This document shows positions 36,822 through 47,938 of a stretch of 64,000 nt of DNA, piece after piece. This DNA comes from an uncultured Pseudomonadota bacterium (GTDB lineage Bacteria; Pseudomonadota; Gammaproteobacteria; Burkholderiales; SG8-39), in NCBI GenBank assembly GCA_903921325.1, contig CAIXPL010000026.1, positions 1 through 64,000 on the forward strand. Reading direction: 5' to 3'. Positions within the stretch are counted from its first letter, which is position 1; the number at the start of each line of letters is the position of its first letter. The notes under the pieces were generated by a model that saw only the letters and a program-made list of their open reading frames with translations, did no database searches and had not been told where the DNA came from. The translations under genes were made by a program, and so were the position numbers.

Positions 36822-39800
36822 CTAACCGAGCGCCACCCGCGCGTTGCGGAACATCCGCAACCACGGGCCGTCCTCGCCCCAGTCCTCCGGATGCCATGAG
36901 TATTGCAGCGTCCGAAATAGCCGCTCGGGGTGAGGCATCAGTGCGGCAACACGGCCATCCGTGCTCGACACCCCGGCAATCCCTCCCGGCGATCCGTTGG
37001 GATTGAACGGATAGGCCTCGGTCGCCTGTCCGTGATGATCGACATAGCGCATGATCACTGCGGCCCGGGCTAGGTCGGCCGCGCTGCCGAACTGTGCGCG
37101 GCCCTCGCCGTGTGCAGTGACAATCGGCAGACGGCTACCCACCATGCCGGTCATAAAAATCGAATTCGACGGCATCACTTCGGCCATCACCAGGCGTGCC
37201 TCGAACTGCTCGGAGGCATTGCGCACAAAACGTGGCCAGTGCGCCGTACCCGGAATCAATTCCTTCAGGTGCGCGAGCATCTGACAGCCATTGCATAGAC
37301 CGAGCGTCAGCGTGTCCGCGCGCTCGAAGAAGCGTGCAAACTGCTCGCGACCGCGTTCGCTAAAGAGAATCGAGCGAGCCCAGCCGGCTCCGGCCCCAAG
37401 CACATCGCCATAGGAAAACCCGCCGCAGGCGGCCAGACCGGCAAACTGCTCAAGGCTTACCTTCCCTGACAGAATGTCACTCATGTGCACGTCATGAGTG
37501 GCGAATCCGGCGCGATCAAATGCCGCTGCCATCTCCATGTGACCGTTGACGCCCTGCTCGCGCAGCACCGCCAGCGCGGGCCGCGCACCACGCGCGATGA
37601 ACGGTGCGGCAACATCCTCGGCAGGATCAAAACTGAGCAGGGCATGCAGCCCCGGCGCGTCCGCCGCCGCCAACTGGCCAAATTCGGCTTCGGCCGATTG
37701 CGGGTTATCGCGCAGCCGCTGCATCCGATAGGACACCGTGGACCAGGCCTGCAGCAATTCAGTGCGGCTGAAGCTGAGCAACGGTTTGGCATTGCGCACG
37801 ATACGAATCTCATCACGCGCGTTGACCGAACCGATCAGCAGCGCCGAGAGTCCATGCTCACGTGCCTGCGCCAGAATTTCCTGTCGATGCGCCGCACGTA
37901 CTTCAATCACCAGCCCCGCCTCCTCGGCGAACAGGGCGGCCATTACGTGCTCGGCATCACGCCCAGACATCAGCTCGGGGCGGCGCTCGCTGCCATCGAC
38001 ATCAAGCGCCAGCGGGTCAAGCGCAAGCAGATCTACGTTGAGCGACACACCGCGGCGGCCGGCAAAGGCCATCTCACAGACGGTGGCGAACAAGCCGCCA
38101 TCGGAACGATCATGACAGGCGAGCAGGCGATCATTGGCCCGCCATTGCGCGACAGCGGCGTAGAGCGCAACCAGTTGCGCCGGGTCATCCAGGTCGGGGG
38201 CCGCGTTACCAAACTGCCCGTGCACCTGAGCGAACACCGAGGCGCCCAGCCGGTGACGCCCGCGCGCCAGATCAATAAGAATCAATTCGGTGCGCGCGGC
38301 GTCCGCCGCGCCGCCGCGCAACTGCGGGGTGAGGATGGCGCCGACATCGGTGCAATGGGCAAACGCAGACACAATCAGCGAGACCGGTGAGACAACCTCA
38401 TGATCACCAGCGGCATCTGACCAGGCGGTACGCATCGACAGCGAATCCTTGCCCACCGGTATGGCAACTCCCAACTGCGGACAGAGTGCAGCCGCAGCAC
38501 TCACGGCATCGAACAGCGCTGCGTCTTCTCCCGGCACCCCGGCCGCAGCCATCCAGTTGGCCGACAGCCGCACGCGATCGAGCGCAACAGGTGCCGCGAT
38601 CAGATTGGTCAGTGCTTCGCAAATCGCCATGCGCGCGGCCGCCGCCGGATCGATGATGGCCAGGGCACCGCGCTCGCCCATCGCAAACGCCTCGCCCACG
38701 CGCGTTGAATACCCGAGTGCCGTGCCGGCACAATCGGCCACCGGTACCTGCCAGGGGCCGACCATCTGGTCGCGCGCGCTCAGGCCGCCCACGCTACGGT
38801 CACCGATGGTGATGAGGAACTGCTTGCTCGCCACCGTAGGCGCACGCAGCACCCGCAGGCAGGCCTCACGCAGTTCAATGCCAGAGAAGTCGATTGGCTG
38901 GCAGTGCGCCGGTTGATGGCTCACATCGCGCATCATGCGCGGTGGTTTGCCAAACAGCATGTCCATCGCCATTTGCACCGGCGCATTGCCAAACAGGCGA
39001 TCGTTCACCTGCAAGTCGTGCCGCACACTCACCTCGCCGAGCACCCCAAACGGGCAACGCTCACGCTCACACAGGGCAGCAAACTCACTCAGTCGCGCCG
39101 GCGCGATTGCAAGCACGTAGCGCTCCTGCGCCTCGTTGCTCCAGATCTCGCGCGGGCTCATGCCTGGGGCCTCATTGGGCGCGGCACGCAATTCGATCAC
39201 GGCCCCTTGACCGGCTGAATGGACGATCTCGGGCACCGCATTGGACAAACCGCCCGCACCCACATCGTGAATCGACAGGATGGGATTGTGCTCACCGAGC
39301 GCAGTGCAGGCATCAATCACTTCTTGCGCCCGCCGCTGCATCTCCGGATTGCCGCGTTGCACTGAGTCGAAGTCAAGCGCCGCGCTGTTTGCGCCGCTAG
39401 CCATGCTCGAGGCGGCACCACCGCCCAGCCCGATCGGCATGCCCGGCCCGCCGATCTGGATGATCAGATCCCCGGGCGCGAGGCCACGCTTATGCACATG
39501 CGCGTCACGTATATTGCCCACACCGCCGGCAATCATGATCGGCTTGTGAAAACCGCGCACCTGGGCACCGACGACTTGCTCGAAACTGCGGAAATAACCA
39601 CACAGATTCGGACGGCCAAATTCGTTATTGAAAGCCGCCGCGCCAATCGGCCCCTCGATCATGATCTGCAGTGCCGAGGCGATCCGCTCGGGTCGACCGG
39701 CAGCAAACTCCCATGGTTCGGTCGCCCCCGGGATATGCAGATTGGACACGCTGAAGCCGCACAGACCCGCCTTGGGGCGAGCGCCGCGACCGGTGGCCCC

Positions 39801-40745
39801 TTCGTCGCGTATTTCGCCACCCGAACCGGTGGCAGCCCCCGGAAACGGCGCAATCGCCGTCGGGTGATTGTGCGTCTCAACCTTGATCACCGAGTGAGTG
39901 GGCTCGCTGATCGATGCATAGGCGGCGCCGCTATGCATCCAGCGCTCAACAACCGCCCCTTCGATGATCGCGGCATTGTCAGCATAGGCCATGAGAGTGC
40001 CGGCCGGATGGGCCGCATGGGTGGTGCGGATCATGCCAAAGAGCGTCTGCGCGCGATCCTCAGCATCGATGCGCCAACTGGCGTTGAAGATCTTATGGCG
40101 ACAATGCTCGGAATTGGCCTGGGCAAACATGGTGAGTTCGACATCGGTCGGATCACGACCCAACGCCCGATAGGCGTTCTCCAGGTATTCGATTTCATCG
40201 GCAGCGAGCGCAAGACCCAGCACCCGATTGGCATCGATCAGGGCGCCGCGACCGTGGCGCAGGAGTTCAATGCTGCCAAGCGCTGCCGCCGCGGGCGTCT
40301 CGAAGAGTTTGGTCGCAGCCTGCAGGCTGGCCCAGTAACTCTCGGTCATGCGGTCGTGCAGCAAGGGCAACAGCGGCCCGCGATCACCATCGCCAAGTCG
40401 ATATTCGATGGCGCGTTCAATGCGTGCCACATTTGCAAGCCCGCACTGATGGGCGATGTCGGTCGCTTTGCTGGACCAGGGCGATATGGTTCCGCGCCGC
40501 GGGGTGACGATCAGTATTGCCGCGGGCGCGGGTGCCAGCGGATCGATGCGCTCGGTTGCATCGAGCAATCGCGCCAGTCGCTCGTGGTCTTGGCCGTTAG
40601 CCGCGCTGGCAAGCGATATCAGGTAGATATGGCGGGTCGCATTGACTCGCGCTGCCGCGGGCGACGTGGCGAGCAGCGCATTGAGCCGGGCAAGTCGGAA
40701 CTCCGACATGGCCCGGTCACCGCCGAGCACGAGCAACTGAACCAT
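36822..40745 (-). CDS. purL: Phosphoribosylformylglycinamidine synthase
   Basis: The large single-chain FGAM synthase (1307 residues) of purine synthesis, turning FGAR plus glutamine into FGAM. The N-terminal PurS-like domain is followed by the first synthase half ([26 protein letters not shown]-like loops). The second half contains [11 protein letters not shown], and the glutaminase domain has the nucleophile Cys in [10 protein letters not shown] and a His/Glu in the MPHPERLFR region. The ATG at 40745 (MVQLLVLGG) was chosen; the frame is open 216 bases further, but that part overlaps the next gene's end. Confidence 0.97.
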   Translation of the reverse strand: MVQLLVLGGDRAMSEFRLARLNALLATSPAAARVNATRHIYLISLASAANGQDHERLARLLDATERIDPLAPAPAAILIVTPRRGTISPWSSKATDIAHQCGLANVARIERAIEYRLGDGDRGPLLPLLHDRMTESYWASLQAATKLFETPAAAALGSIELLRHGRGALIDANRVLGLALAADEIEYLENAYRALGRDPTDVELTMFAQANSEHCRHKIFNASWRIDAEDRAQTLFGMIRTTHAAHPAGTLMAYADNAAIIEGAVVERWMHSGAAYASISEPTHSVIKVETHNHPTAIAPFPGAATGSGGEIRDEGATGRGARPKAGLCGFSVSNLHIPGATEPWEFAAGRPERIASALQIMIEGPIGAAAFNNEFGRPNLCGYFRSFEQVVGAQVRGFHKPIMIAGGVGNIRDAHVHKRGLAPGDLIIQIGGPGMPIGLGGGAASSMASGANSAALDFDSVQRGNPEMQRRAQEVIDACTALGEHNPILSIHDVGAGGLSNAVPEIVHSAGQGAVIELRAAPNEAPGMSPREIWSNEAQERYVLAIAPARLSEFAALCERERCPFGVLGEVSVRHDLQVNDRLFGNAPVQMAMDMLFGKPPRMMRDVSHQPAHCQPIDFSGIELREACLRVLRAPTVASKQFLITIGDRSVGGLSARDQMVGPWQVPVADCAGTALGYSTRVGEAFAMGERGALAIIDPAAAARMAICEALTNLIAAPVALDRVRLSANWMAAAGVPGEDAALFDAVSAAAALCPQLGVAIPVGKDSLSMRTAWSDAAGDHEVVSPVSLIVSAFAHCTDVGAILTPQLRGGAADAARTELILIDLARGRHRLGASVFAQVHGQFGNAAPDLDDPAQLVALYAAVAQWRANDRLLACHDRSDGGLFATVCEMAFAGRRGVSLNVDLLALDPLALDVDGSERRPELMSGRDAEHVMAALFAEEAGLVIEVRAAHRQEILAQAREHGLSALLIGSVNARDEIRIVRNAKPLLSFSRTELLQAWSTVSYRMQRLRDNPQSAEAEFGQLAAADAPGLHALLSFDPAEDVAAPFIARGARPALAVLREQGVNGHMEMAAAFDRAGFATHDVHMSDILSGKVSLEQFAGLAACGGFSYGDVLGAGAGWARSILFSERGREQFARFFERADTLTLGLCNGCQMLAHLKELIPGTAHWPRFVRNASEQFEARLVMAEVMPSNSIFMTGMVGSRLPIVTAHGEGRAQFGSAADLARAAVIMRYVDHHGQATEAYPFNPNGSPGGIAGVSSTDGRVAALMPHPERLFRTLQYSWHPEDWGEDGPWLRMFRNARVALG

Positions 40746-40791
40746 CGACGGTCGTGACCTTGAGGACAATGCCCGATTATAGTCTTCGTCG

Positions 40792-43700
40792 CTACCGCTT
40801 GAGCGCTGCGCCGTAGCCACCGCCGCCTGGCGATTCAATGACGATGGCGTCGCCGGCGGCCAGTTCGGCACGATCAGCGCCTTGCAATGAATCGATTCGC
40901 CCATCGGCGCGTTCAACGGTGTTGCGCCCCAGTGCGCCAGGAGCCCCGCCGGCCATGCCATAGGGGGCCAGTATCCGATGTCCGGACAGGATCGAGGCGG
41001 TCATCGGCTCGAGAAAGCGCAAGCGCCGTATCGCCCCGTTGCCACCGTGCCAGCGCCCGGTGCCGCCTGATTCAGCGCGAATCGCAAAGGTCTCCAGACG
41101 CACCGGGAAGCGCCATTCCAGCACCTCCGGATCGGTCAGGCGGGAGTTGGTCATGTGGGTTTGCACCACATCGGTTCCGTCAAAACCCGGACCTGCGCCG
41201 GAGCCTCCGGCTATCGTTTCGTAATACTGGTAACGCGCATTGCCAAAAGTAAGGTTGTTCATCGTGCCGCAGGCGTTGGCCATCACTCCGAGCGCCCCGT
41301 AGAGCGCGCCCGTGATCGCTTGCGATGTTTCGACATTACCGGCCACCACCGCAGCGGGGTAACGCGGCTTGAGCATTGAACCTTCAGGAATGATGACGCG
41401 CAGTGGTTTCAGGCAGCCCGCATTGAGCGGGATATCGTCATCGACCAGAGTGCGAAAAACATAGAGCACGGCAGCCATTGCCACCGCCGATGGGGCGTTG
41501 AAGTTGTTCGACAACTGGGCCGATGTACCAGTGAAGTCGACCAGCGCTTCGCGCCGCTCCCGGTCAATTTTCACATTGACGTGGATTTTTGCGCCGTGAT
41601 CCATCGGGTAGGTGAATTCGCCATCGTGCAACACCCCGATCACCCGACGCACCGCCTCCTCGGCGTTGTCCTGCACATGCTGCATATAAGCATGGACCAC
41701 ATCAGCGCCGAAATTGTCAACCATGCGGCGCAGCTCCTGCACGCCTTTTTCATTGGCCGCCACCATGGCGCGCAAATCACCGAGATTCTGTTCGATGTTG
41801 CGCGCCGGATAACGACCCGACTTGAGCAATGCGATCGTTTCCTGCTCGCGGAAGTGACCGGCCTCCACCAGCAGGAAGTTGTCAATCAGAACCCCTTCCT
41901 CTTCCACCACCCGGCTATCGGGTGGCATCGAGCCCGGCGTGATGCCACCGATGTCAGCGTGATGGCCGCGCGACCCAACGTAGAACATGATTTCCGGATG
42001 ACTGCTCACCCGGTGATCGAACACCGGGGTGATCACGGTGATGTCGGGCAGGTGAGTGCCGCCGTTGTAAGGTGCATTGAGCACGTAGACATTGCCAGGC
42101 TGAATGCGCCCGGCATTTTCGCGGATCACGGTGCGTAGCGATTCGCTCATCGAGCCAAGATGCACCGGAATATGGGGCGCATTGGCAATCAGGCTGCCAT
42201 CGCGATCAAACACCGCGCAGGAAAAATCCAGCCGCTCCTTGATGTTGACCGATTGTGCGGTGTTGGCGAGCCGCAGACCCATCTGCTCGGCGATCGACAT
42301 GTACAGGCTATTGAAAATCTCAAGCATCACCGGGTCGACCCGGGTACCGATGGCCCTGCGCTCGTCACGCGCCTGCACCCGTGAGAGCATCAGCTCGCCA
42401 CGTACCGCGACCCGTGCCTGCCAGCCCGGCTCGACCACCGTGGTGGCATTCGCCTCGGCAATGATGGCCGGACCGTCGATGCGCTCGTTGTGCAGCAAGT
42501 GCTCACGCTGATAGACCGGCGTGGCGTGGCTCTTGCCATCACAGAACATGGCCACTTCATCGAGCGGCTGCGGAATGCTCGCTGGCGGGCTCTGCGCGTC
42601 ATCGTCGCCGCCTGATTCAGCCGTGGTGATTGCCGCGCCAATCGCCTCGACCGAGACTGACTCCACGACCAGGGCCCGACCCTGCATCAGAAACGAATAG
42701 CGAGTGCGGTAGATCTCTTCAAATTGCGCTCTCATCGCGTCCAGGCTGCCATAGGCGACATCCAGCGACCAATCGGTGCCCTCGTAGCGCAGGTACACCC
42801 GGTTGAGCAGACTGATGCGCTCCTCATCGACCGATTGGGCAAGCAGGTCGGCGCGCGCCACGCTGCCCAACTCGGCCAGCGCCTGATCAATCGTCAGAAT
42901 CAGTTCGGGGGCCAGGCGCGCCTCAATGGCGCGCTGATGCATGGCCGTCTGATCGGCCAGGCCCATGCCGTAGGCCGAGAGCACACCGGCAAGCGGATGG
43001 ATCAGCACCTGAGTGATGCCAAGCGCATCGGCTACCGCGCAGGCATGCTGCCCGCCTGCGCCACCAAAACAGGTGAGCGTGTATTGCGTGACATCGTAGC
43101 CTCGCTGCACCGATATCTGCTTGATCGCGTTGGCCATGTTGCCCACGGCGATATCGACAAACCCTGCGGCAATCTCCTCGACGCTGCGCTGCGGGCCACC
43201 GTCGGCCACAATCTGGACCGCGAGTTGGGCAAAGCGTTCGCGTACGATGGCACTATCGAGCGCCTCATCGGCATGCAAACCGAATACCTTGGGAAAATAC
43301 GCCGGCTGGACACGACCGAGCATGACATTGGCATCGGTCACGGTCAGCGGGCCACCACGCCGATAGCAGGCCGGGCCGGGATTGGCACCGGCTGAATCCG
43401 GCCCGACGCGAAAGCGTCCGGCAGAAAAATGCAGGATGGATCCACCACCGGCCGCCACCGTATGAATACTCATCATCGGCGCGCACATGCGTACCCCGGC
43501 CACCAGGGTCTCAAAGGCTCGCTCGAACTCACCGGCGTAGTGCGACACATCGGTCGATGTGCCGCCCATGTCAAAGCCGATGATGCGCTCGTGGCCAACG
43601 GCCACCGAGGTGCGTACCGCCCCGACGATGCCTCCGGCGGGACCCGACAAAATTGAATCCTTGCCATGGAATAGCCGTGCATCGACCAGACCGCCACTGG

Positions 43701-44418
43701 ATTGCATGAACAGCAACTGCACGCCAGGCAATTCGGCTGACACCTGATCGACATAGCGGCGCAGGATGGGCGACAAATAGGCATCGACCACCGTGGTGTC
43801 GCCGCGCCGCAACAGCTTCATGAGGGGTGAGACCTGATGCGATACTGAAATCTGCGTGAATCCGATGCGCCGTGCAATCGCTGCCGCGCGTAGCTCGTGA
43901 TCGTGGTAGCGGTAGCCATGCATGAACACGATGGCCAGGGCACGCAGCCCGTCGCGATACAGTGCATTCAGGTCGCGTTCGAGTGCCAGTTCATCGAGCG
44001 CGGTAATGACATCACCATGCGCACCAACGCGCTCGTCGACTTCGATCACGCGCTGGTACAGCAACTCGGGCAGAATGATCTGCCGCGCGAAAATGTTTGG
44101 CCGCTTCTGGTAGGCGATTCGCAAGGCGTCGCGAAATCCGCGCGTAATCGCAAGCGCCGTCGGTTCGCCCTTGCGCTCGAGCAGCGCATTGGTCGCTACC
44201 GTGGTTCCCATTTTTACGGCGGCAATCCGTTCTGTTGGAATCGGAGCCCCCGGTGCCACGTCAAGGAAGCGCCGGATACCGGCAATCGCCGCATCGCGGT
44301 AATGTTCGGGATTCTCCGATAGCAGCTTTGCGGTCGCCAGAGTGCCATCCGGACGCCGGGCAACAACATCGGTGAACGTGCCGCCACGGTCGATCCAGAA
44401 CTGCCAGCGATCCAGCAT
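40792..44418 (-). CDS. Hydantoinase/5-oxoprolinase family protein (OplAH type)
   Basis: A 1208-residue fusion of the HyuA and HyuB halves, as in ATP-dependent 5-oxoprolinase, which opens 5-oxoproline to glutamate. The N-terminal part has the sugar-kinase-like ATPase motifs [16 protein letters not shown] and [12 protein letters not shown]. The second half (from about 700) has [20 protein letters not shown], the [15 protein letters not shown] block and the terminal ESPGGGGYG. Length (about 1200) and fusion support 5-oxoprolinase rather than a split hydantoinase, but substrate is by family only. The ATG at 44418 gives the standard start. It is divergent from the DMT transporter. Confidence 0.9.
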   Translation of the reverse strand: MLDRWQFWIDRGGTFTDVVARRPDGTLATAKLLSENPEHYRDAAIAGIRRFLDVAPGAPIPTERIAAVKMGTTVATNALLERKGEPTALAITRGFRDALRIAYQKRPNIFARQIILPELLYQRVIEVDERVGAHGDVITALDELALERDLNALYRDGLRALAIVFMHGYRYHDHELRAAAIARRIGFTQISVSHQVSPLMKLLRRGDTTVVDAYLSPILRRYVDQVSAELPGVQLLFMQSSGGLVDARLFHGKDSILSGPAGGIVGAVRTSVAVGHERIIGFDMGGTSTDVSHYAGEFERAFETLVAGVRMCAPMMSIHTVAAGGGSILHFSAGRFRVGPDSAGANPGPACYRRGGPLTVTDANVMLGRVQPAYFPKVFGLHADEALDSAIVRERFAQLAVQIVADGGPQRSVEEIAAGFVDIAVGNMANAIKQISVQRGYDVTQYTLTCFGGAGGQHACAVADALGITQVLIHPLAGVLSAYGMGLADQTAMHQRAIEARLAPELILTIDQALAELGSVARADLLAQSVDEERISLLNRVYLRYEGTDWSLDVAYGSLDAMRAQFEEIYRTRYSFLMQGRALVVESVSVEAIGAAITTAESGGDDDAQSPPASIPQPLDEVAMFCDGKSHATPVYQREHLLHNERIDGPAIIAEANATTVVEPGWQARVAVRGELMLSRVQARDERRAIGTRVDPVMLEIFNSLYMSIAEQMGLRLANTAQSVNIKERLDFSCAVFDRDGSLIANAPHIPVHLGSMSESLRTVIRENAGRIQPGNVYVLNAPYNGGTHLPDITVITPVFDHRVSSHPEIMFYVGSRGHHADIGGITPGSMPPDSRVVEEEGVLIDNFLLVEAGHFREQETIALLKSGRYPARNIEQNLGDLRAMVAANEKGVQELRRMVDNFGADVVHAYMQHVQDNAEEAVRRVIGVLHDGEFTYPMDHGAKIHVNVKIDRERREALVDFTGTSAQLSNNFNAPSAVAMAAVLYVFRTLVDDDIPLNAGCLKPLRVIIPEGSMLKPRYPAAVVAGNVETSQAITGALYGALGVMANACGTMNNLTFGNARYQYYETIAGGSGAGPGFDGTDVVQTHMTNSRLTDPEVLEWRFPVRLETFAIRAESGGTGRWHGGNGAIRRLRFLEPMTASILSGHRILAPYGMAGGAPGALGRNTVERADGRIDSLQGADRAELAAGDAIVIESPGGGGYGAALKR

Positions 44419-44496
44419 ACTTCGCACCCTTGCCCGCGAAAAGGGCTGATTATCGACCGTTGGCACCTTTATCACAACTAACCGTAACGGAATTCC

Positions 44497-45405
44497 TTGA
44501 CTTCGTCGCCGATTCACAACTCGCCACTGCGCAGCGCTGATTGGCTGCGCATTGTCGTGCTGGCCGCCATCTGGGGTGCGTCGTTCCTTTTTCTGCGCGT
44601 CGCCGCCCCGGTGCTCGGGCCTGCCCCGACCGCCATCAGTCGCCTGTTCATAGGTGGCGCTGCGCTCGCTCTGTGGGTGCAATGGCGCGAAGGCGGCATC
44701 GAGTGGCGCGCGCATTGGCGCAGCTATGCCGCACTGGGTCTGCTCAATTCGGGTGCGCCGTTTCTATTATTCAGCCTCGCCGCTCAACGTTTACCGGCGT
44801 CGTACCTGATTTTGCTGAACGCGACCACACCGCTCTTCGGTGCGCTGCTCAGTGCAATCAGTCTGGGAGAACGCCTGCGGGTGATCCAGGTGGCCTCACT
44901 GGCCGCCGGCTTGCTCGGCGTGGCGATCGTGGCCGGACTGGGGCCGCTCGATATCGGTGTGCCCGAGCTGGTGGCGATCGCCTGCGGACTGGGCGCAGCC
45001 TTCTGCTATGCACTGGCCACACTGCGCATCCGACGCAGCGCGCTCACCAGTTCGCCCAACACCCAGGCCGCGATGAGTCAGCTTGCTGCCGGCATACTGA
45101 TGCTGCCCTTGCTTGCGCTGGCGCCGATTCCCGCGCCCAGCACGTTACCGCTCAATGTGATCCTGGCGGCGCTCGCCCTCGGCCTGCTGTGCAGCGGCCT
45201 TGCCTACATGATCTACTTTCGGCTGGTTGTTGACGTCGGCCCCAGTCGCACGCTGACCGTGACCTTCCTGAGCCCGCCCTTTGGCATCGCCTGGGGCGCC
45301 CTCGTACTGGGCGAGAGCATCACCTGGCAAATGCTGCTGGGCACGGCACTGGTGCTATGTGGCACTTTCGGCATTCTCGGCACCCGCAAATCAGCGACGC
45401 AATGA
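44497..45405 (+). CDS. EamA/DMT-superfamily transporter
   Basis: A 302-residue membrane protein with ten predicted helices in two EamA repeats. The first repeat opens [17 protein letters not shown] (about 17-35); the second begins near residue 155 ([19 protein letters not shown]). Members usually export amino acids or metabolites. The start is a TTG at 44497 preceded by ACGGAA. No ATG is available before the first helix. Its stop overlaps the carbonic anhydrase start (ATGA at 45402). Confidence 0.88.
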   Translation: MTSSPIHNSPLRSADWLRIVVLAAIWGASFLFLRVAAPVLGPAPTAISRLFIGGAALALWVQWREGGIEWRAHWRSYAALGLLNSGAPFLLFSLAAQRLPASYLILLNATTPLFGALLSAISLGERLRVIQVASLAAGLLGVAIVAGLGPLDIGVPELVAIACGLGAAFCYALATLRIRRSALTSSPNTQAAMSQLAAGILMLPLLALAPIPAPSTLPLNVILAALALGLLCSGLAYMIYFRLVVDVGPSRTLTVTFLSPPFGIAWGALVLGESITWQMLLGTALVLCGTFGILGTRKSATQ

Positions 45406-46013
45406 AATATCTGCCTGGGCTTTTTTCCAATAACCGGCGCTGGGCCGCTGAACAGATCGCCACCGACAATCGTTACTTCGAGCGCCTGCGCAACATTCAG
45501 CGTCCCGAGTACCTGTGGATCGGATGCTCAGACAGCCGGGTGCCGGCCAACACCATCATCGGCCTCGCACCGGGCGAAGTGTTTGTGCATCGCAACGTGA
45601 GCAACATCGTCCTGCCCGGTGACGTCAACTGCCTCTCCGTGATTCAGTACGCGGTCGAAGTCCTGCAAGTCGCGCACATCATCGTGTGCGGCCACTATCG
45701 CTGCGGCGGTGTCCGGGCAGCCATGGGGCCGGCGCTCACTGGTCCGATCGAAGGCTGGCTCGCGCCACTGCGCAAGTTATGCCTTGAGCACGACGCTGAG
45801 CTGGATGCGATCGACACACCGCTTGAACGATGGGACCGACTGTGCGAACTCAACGTCGCTGCGCAAGTACACACGCTGGCCCGGTTGCCCGTGTTGCGTG
45901 CCGCCTGGGGACGCGGGCAAGCCCTGACCGTGCACGGCTGGATCTACGACCTGAGCGATGGACTGCTGCGCGATCTGGATGTCTGCGCCGAGTGCCCACC
46001 CGCACTCGGCTAG
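45402..46013 (+). CDS. can: Beta-class carbonic anhydrase
   Basis: A 203-residue beta-carbonic anhydrase interconverting CO2 and bicarbonate. The zinc ligands are Cys in WIGCSDSRVPAN with its Asp-Arg dyad, then His and Cys in VCGHYRCGGV. Also seen is the HRNVSNIVLPGDVN segment typical of the Can type. Translation is coupled to the exporter through an ATGA overlap. Confidence 0.95.
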   Translation: MKYLPGLFSNNRRWAAEQIATDNRYFERLRNIQRPEYLWIGCSDSRVPANTIIGLAPGEVFVHRNVSNIVLPGDVNCLSVIQYAVEVLQVAHIIVCGHYRCGGVRAAMGPALTGPIEGWLAPLRKLCLEHDAELDAIDTPLERWDRLCELNVAAQVHTLARLPVLRAAWGRGQALTVHGWIYDLSDGLLRDLDVCAECPPALG

Positions 46014-46049
46014 AATGACGCTTCGACGTACGCAAGGACCCTCACCGCC

Positions 46050-46742
46050 ATGCCGACCCTGACGTTTTCCCTTGAACCGATCGGCGGGCCCGCCCGCACC
46101 GAGTCGGTCACCATCGAGCAATTCGTGATCGCCGGCTGGACTGCGCGCGACCAGGCGGCGGTGCAACATCATATTGATGAGCTGGCCGCCCACGGCGTGC
46201 CGGCGCCCTCCAGCGTGCCGCTCTACTATCGAGTGGGTGTCGGACTGCTCACCCAGGAGCCCGGCATCCAGGTGCTGGGGACGCAATCGTCAGGCGAAGC
46301 CGAACCGATTCTATTCACCCATGCCGGTGAAACCTGGCTCAGCGTGGGCTCCGATCACACCGATCGGCACGTGGAGAGCTATTCGGTGGCGGTATCCAAG
46401 CAGATGTGCCCTAAACCGGTCGCACGCAGTGCCTGGCGCCTGGCCGATGTCGAGGCGCGCTGGGACTCACTGACGCTCAGGTCCTGGATCATTGAAAATG
46501 GCGAACGGGTGCTCTATCAGCAAGGCGCGCTCGCCGCCATGCGTCCGCCCGCGGACCTGGTGCCGCGTTACTGTGCCGGGGCGGCGCAATTGCCCGAACG
46601 CACAATGATGAGTTGCGGCACCCTTGGTGCCATCGGTGGTGTGCGGCCGGCAACCTCATGGGAACTGGAAATTGCGGATCCGCTCAGCGGGCGCACGTTG
46701 CAGCATCGCTATGTCATGGAACTCCTGCCAGTCGTCGCCTGA
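46050..46742 (+). CDS. DUF2848 family protein
   Basis: A 230-residue protein matching the DUF2848 pattern: FVIAGWTARDQAAVQHHIDE, GVPAPSSVPLYYRV, the SSGEAEPI strand, the SDHTDRHVE motif and SKQMCPKPVA. The family resembles fumarylacetoacetate-hydrolase folds, and many members neighbour catabolic transporters; its reaction is unknown. It is 36 bases after the carbonic anhydrase and upstream of a damaged oxidase gene and TRAP genes. Its stop codon begins a 15-bp repeat array. Confidence 0.88.
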   Translation: MPTLTFSLEPIGGPARTESVTIEQFVIAGWTARDQAAVQHHIDELAAHGVPAPSSVPLYYRVGVGLLTQEPGIQVLGTQSSGEAEPILFTHAGETWLSVGSDHTDRHVESYSVAVSKQMCPKPVARSAWRLADVEARWDSLTLRSWIIENGERVLYQQGALAAMRPPADLVPRYCAGAAQLPERTMMSCGTLGAIGGVRPATSWELEIADPLSGRTLQHRYVMELLPVVA

Positions 46743-46820
46743 TTGGCCGCCCGAATGCTCGTCGCCCGAATGCTGGTCGCCCGCTTGGACTTCGCCTGAT
46801 TGATGTCCCGCTGATCGATA
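46734..46820. repeat. 15-bp imperfect repeats after DUF2848
   Basis: Units of the form GCC(C/T)GA(A/T)TGCTGGTC run from the last codons of the DUF2848 gene to shortly before the next gene. The phrase TCGCCTGATTG, which contains the DUF2848 stop TGA (46740-46742), recurs in frame at 46793-46803 with its TGA at 46797-46799. Confidence 0.7.
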
Positions 46821-46833
46821 TTGCACAGGAACA

Positions 46834-47379
46834 ATGACCGACACGCTCGATGTGGTCGTGGCTGGTGCGGGCGTCGCCGGACTGGGCGCCGTAGCGTTGT
46901 CGCGCTCGATCAACGGCCTGTTGCCTGACCGGATACCCGAAGCCCGCCTGTGCAAGGGAAGCTATTTTTCGTTGCGCGGACGCGCGCCTTTCTCGCGGTT
47001 GATCTATCCGGTACCCGAGCCCGGTGGACTGGGCGTACATCTGACGCTCGACCTGGCTGGGGCGGCGCGATTCGGGCCGGATGTAGAGTGGATCGATAGA
47101 ATCGACTATGCTGTGGATGCAGCGCGTAGCGAGCGCTTTTATGGCGAAGTGCGCAAGTACTGGCCCGGGCTGCACGATGGGGATCTGCTGCCTGCCTATA
47201 GCGGCATTCGCCCCAAGATCCACGCACCCGAGGAGCCGGCTGCCGATTTCATGATTCAGGGACCGCGCGAACATGGCGTAGCAGGTCTGGTGACCCTGCA
47301 CGGGATCGAATCCCCGGGGCTGACCGCATCGCTCGCCATCGCGGCACACGTACGCGCTTTGCTAACTCATTCAGGATAA
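46834..47379 (+). pseudogene. L-2-hydroxyglutarate oxidase-like FAD protein with internal deletion
   Basis: A 181-residue open frame. The N-terminus is the FAD-binding start of a LhgO/DAO-family oxidase ([12 protein letters not shown]). It then jumps directly to the C-terminal half of the same family: [70 protein letters not shown] and FAD-closing [15 protein letters not shown]. Family members are about 370-400 residues, so roughly 190 residues are missing in frame, including most of the Rossmann fold and the substrate region. The joint falls at a Gly-Leu present at both ends (GVAGL and the NAAGL of intact proteins). A catalytic role looks impossible. The downstream frame is intact, so the deletion may be recent. 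Confidence 0.8.
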
Positions 47380-47386
47380 ATGCCCG

Positions 47387-47938
47387 ATGTCTGGCAGCTT
47401 CAGTTTGCGCCCCTGGCTTGATCGCTTTTATCTGCTCGGCGGGTGGGGGGCGGCGCTCTCCATTGCCGGCATTTTCATACTGATGCTGGTGCAATCAGGC
47501 AGCCGCGAGCTTGGCATCCAGGTGCGCGGCGCCGATGACATCTCGGCCTGGTTGTGCGCAGCCTCGGCCTTTCTGGGTTTGGCACATACGCTGCGCAGTG
47601 GCGACATGGTGCGGGTCGGCCTGTGGATCGACGCAATGTCAGAGCGCTGGCAGCGGCGCACCGAGATCGTGGTCCTGCTCATAGCGATCGTATTTTGTGG
47701 TTATGCGCTCTACGCGGTGAGCGACTTTGTCTGGCAGAGCTACCAGATGAATGAACTGTCGCAGGGCCTGGTCATCGTGCCGATCTGGATTCCGCAGACC
47801 TCGGTGGTGGTCGGCGTACTCATGCTGTTTGTCGCGCTGATCGATGAGCTCGCCTGCGTACTGCGCGGCCAGATTCCGCACTACCGGCAGGCCGCCGCCG
47901 AGCGTCTGGCGCGCGGTGAATTCGGAGAAAGCGTATGA
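47387..47938 (+). CDS. TRAP transporter small permease (DctQ)
   Basis: A 183-residue membrane protein with four helices of the DctQ type (GWGAALSIAGIFILMLVQSG; VVLLIAIVFCGYALYAVSDF) and the conserved HTLRSGDMVRVGLW stretch with RVG. It forms the transmembrane complex with DctM. The next gene starts by ATGA overlap at 47935. Confidence 0.92.
   Translation: MSGSFSLRPWLDRFYLLGGWGAALSIAGIFILMLVQSGSRELGIQVRGADDISAWLCAASAFLGLAHTLRSGDMVRVGLWIDAMSERWQRRTEIVVLLIAIVFCGYALYAVSDFVWQSYQMNELSQGLVIVPIWIPQTSVVVGVLMLFVALIDELACVLRGQIPHYRQAAAERLARGEFGESV

Noticed and set aside
40746-40961. Upstream extension of purL.
   Set aside because: It overlaps the end of the oxoprolinase gene and is not similar to PurL; the family start is MVQLLVLGG.
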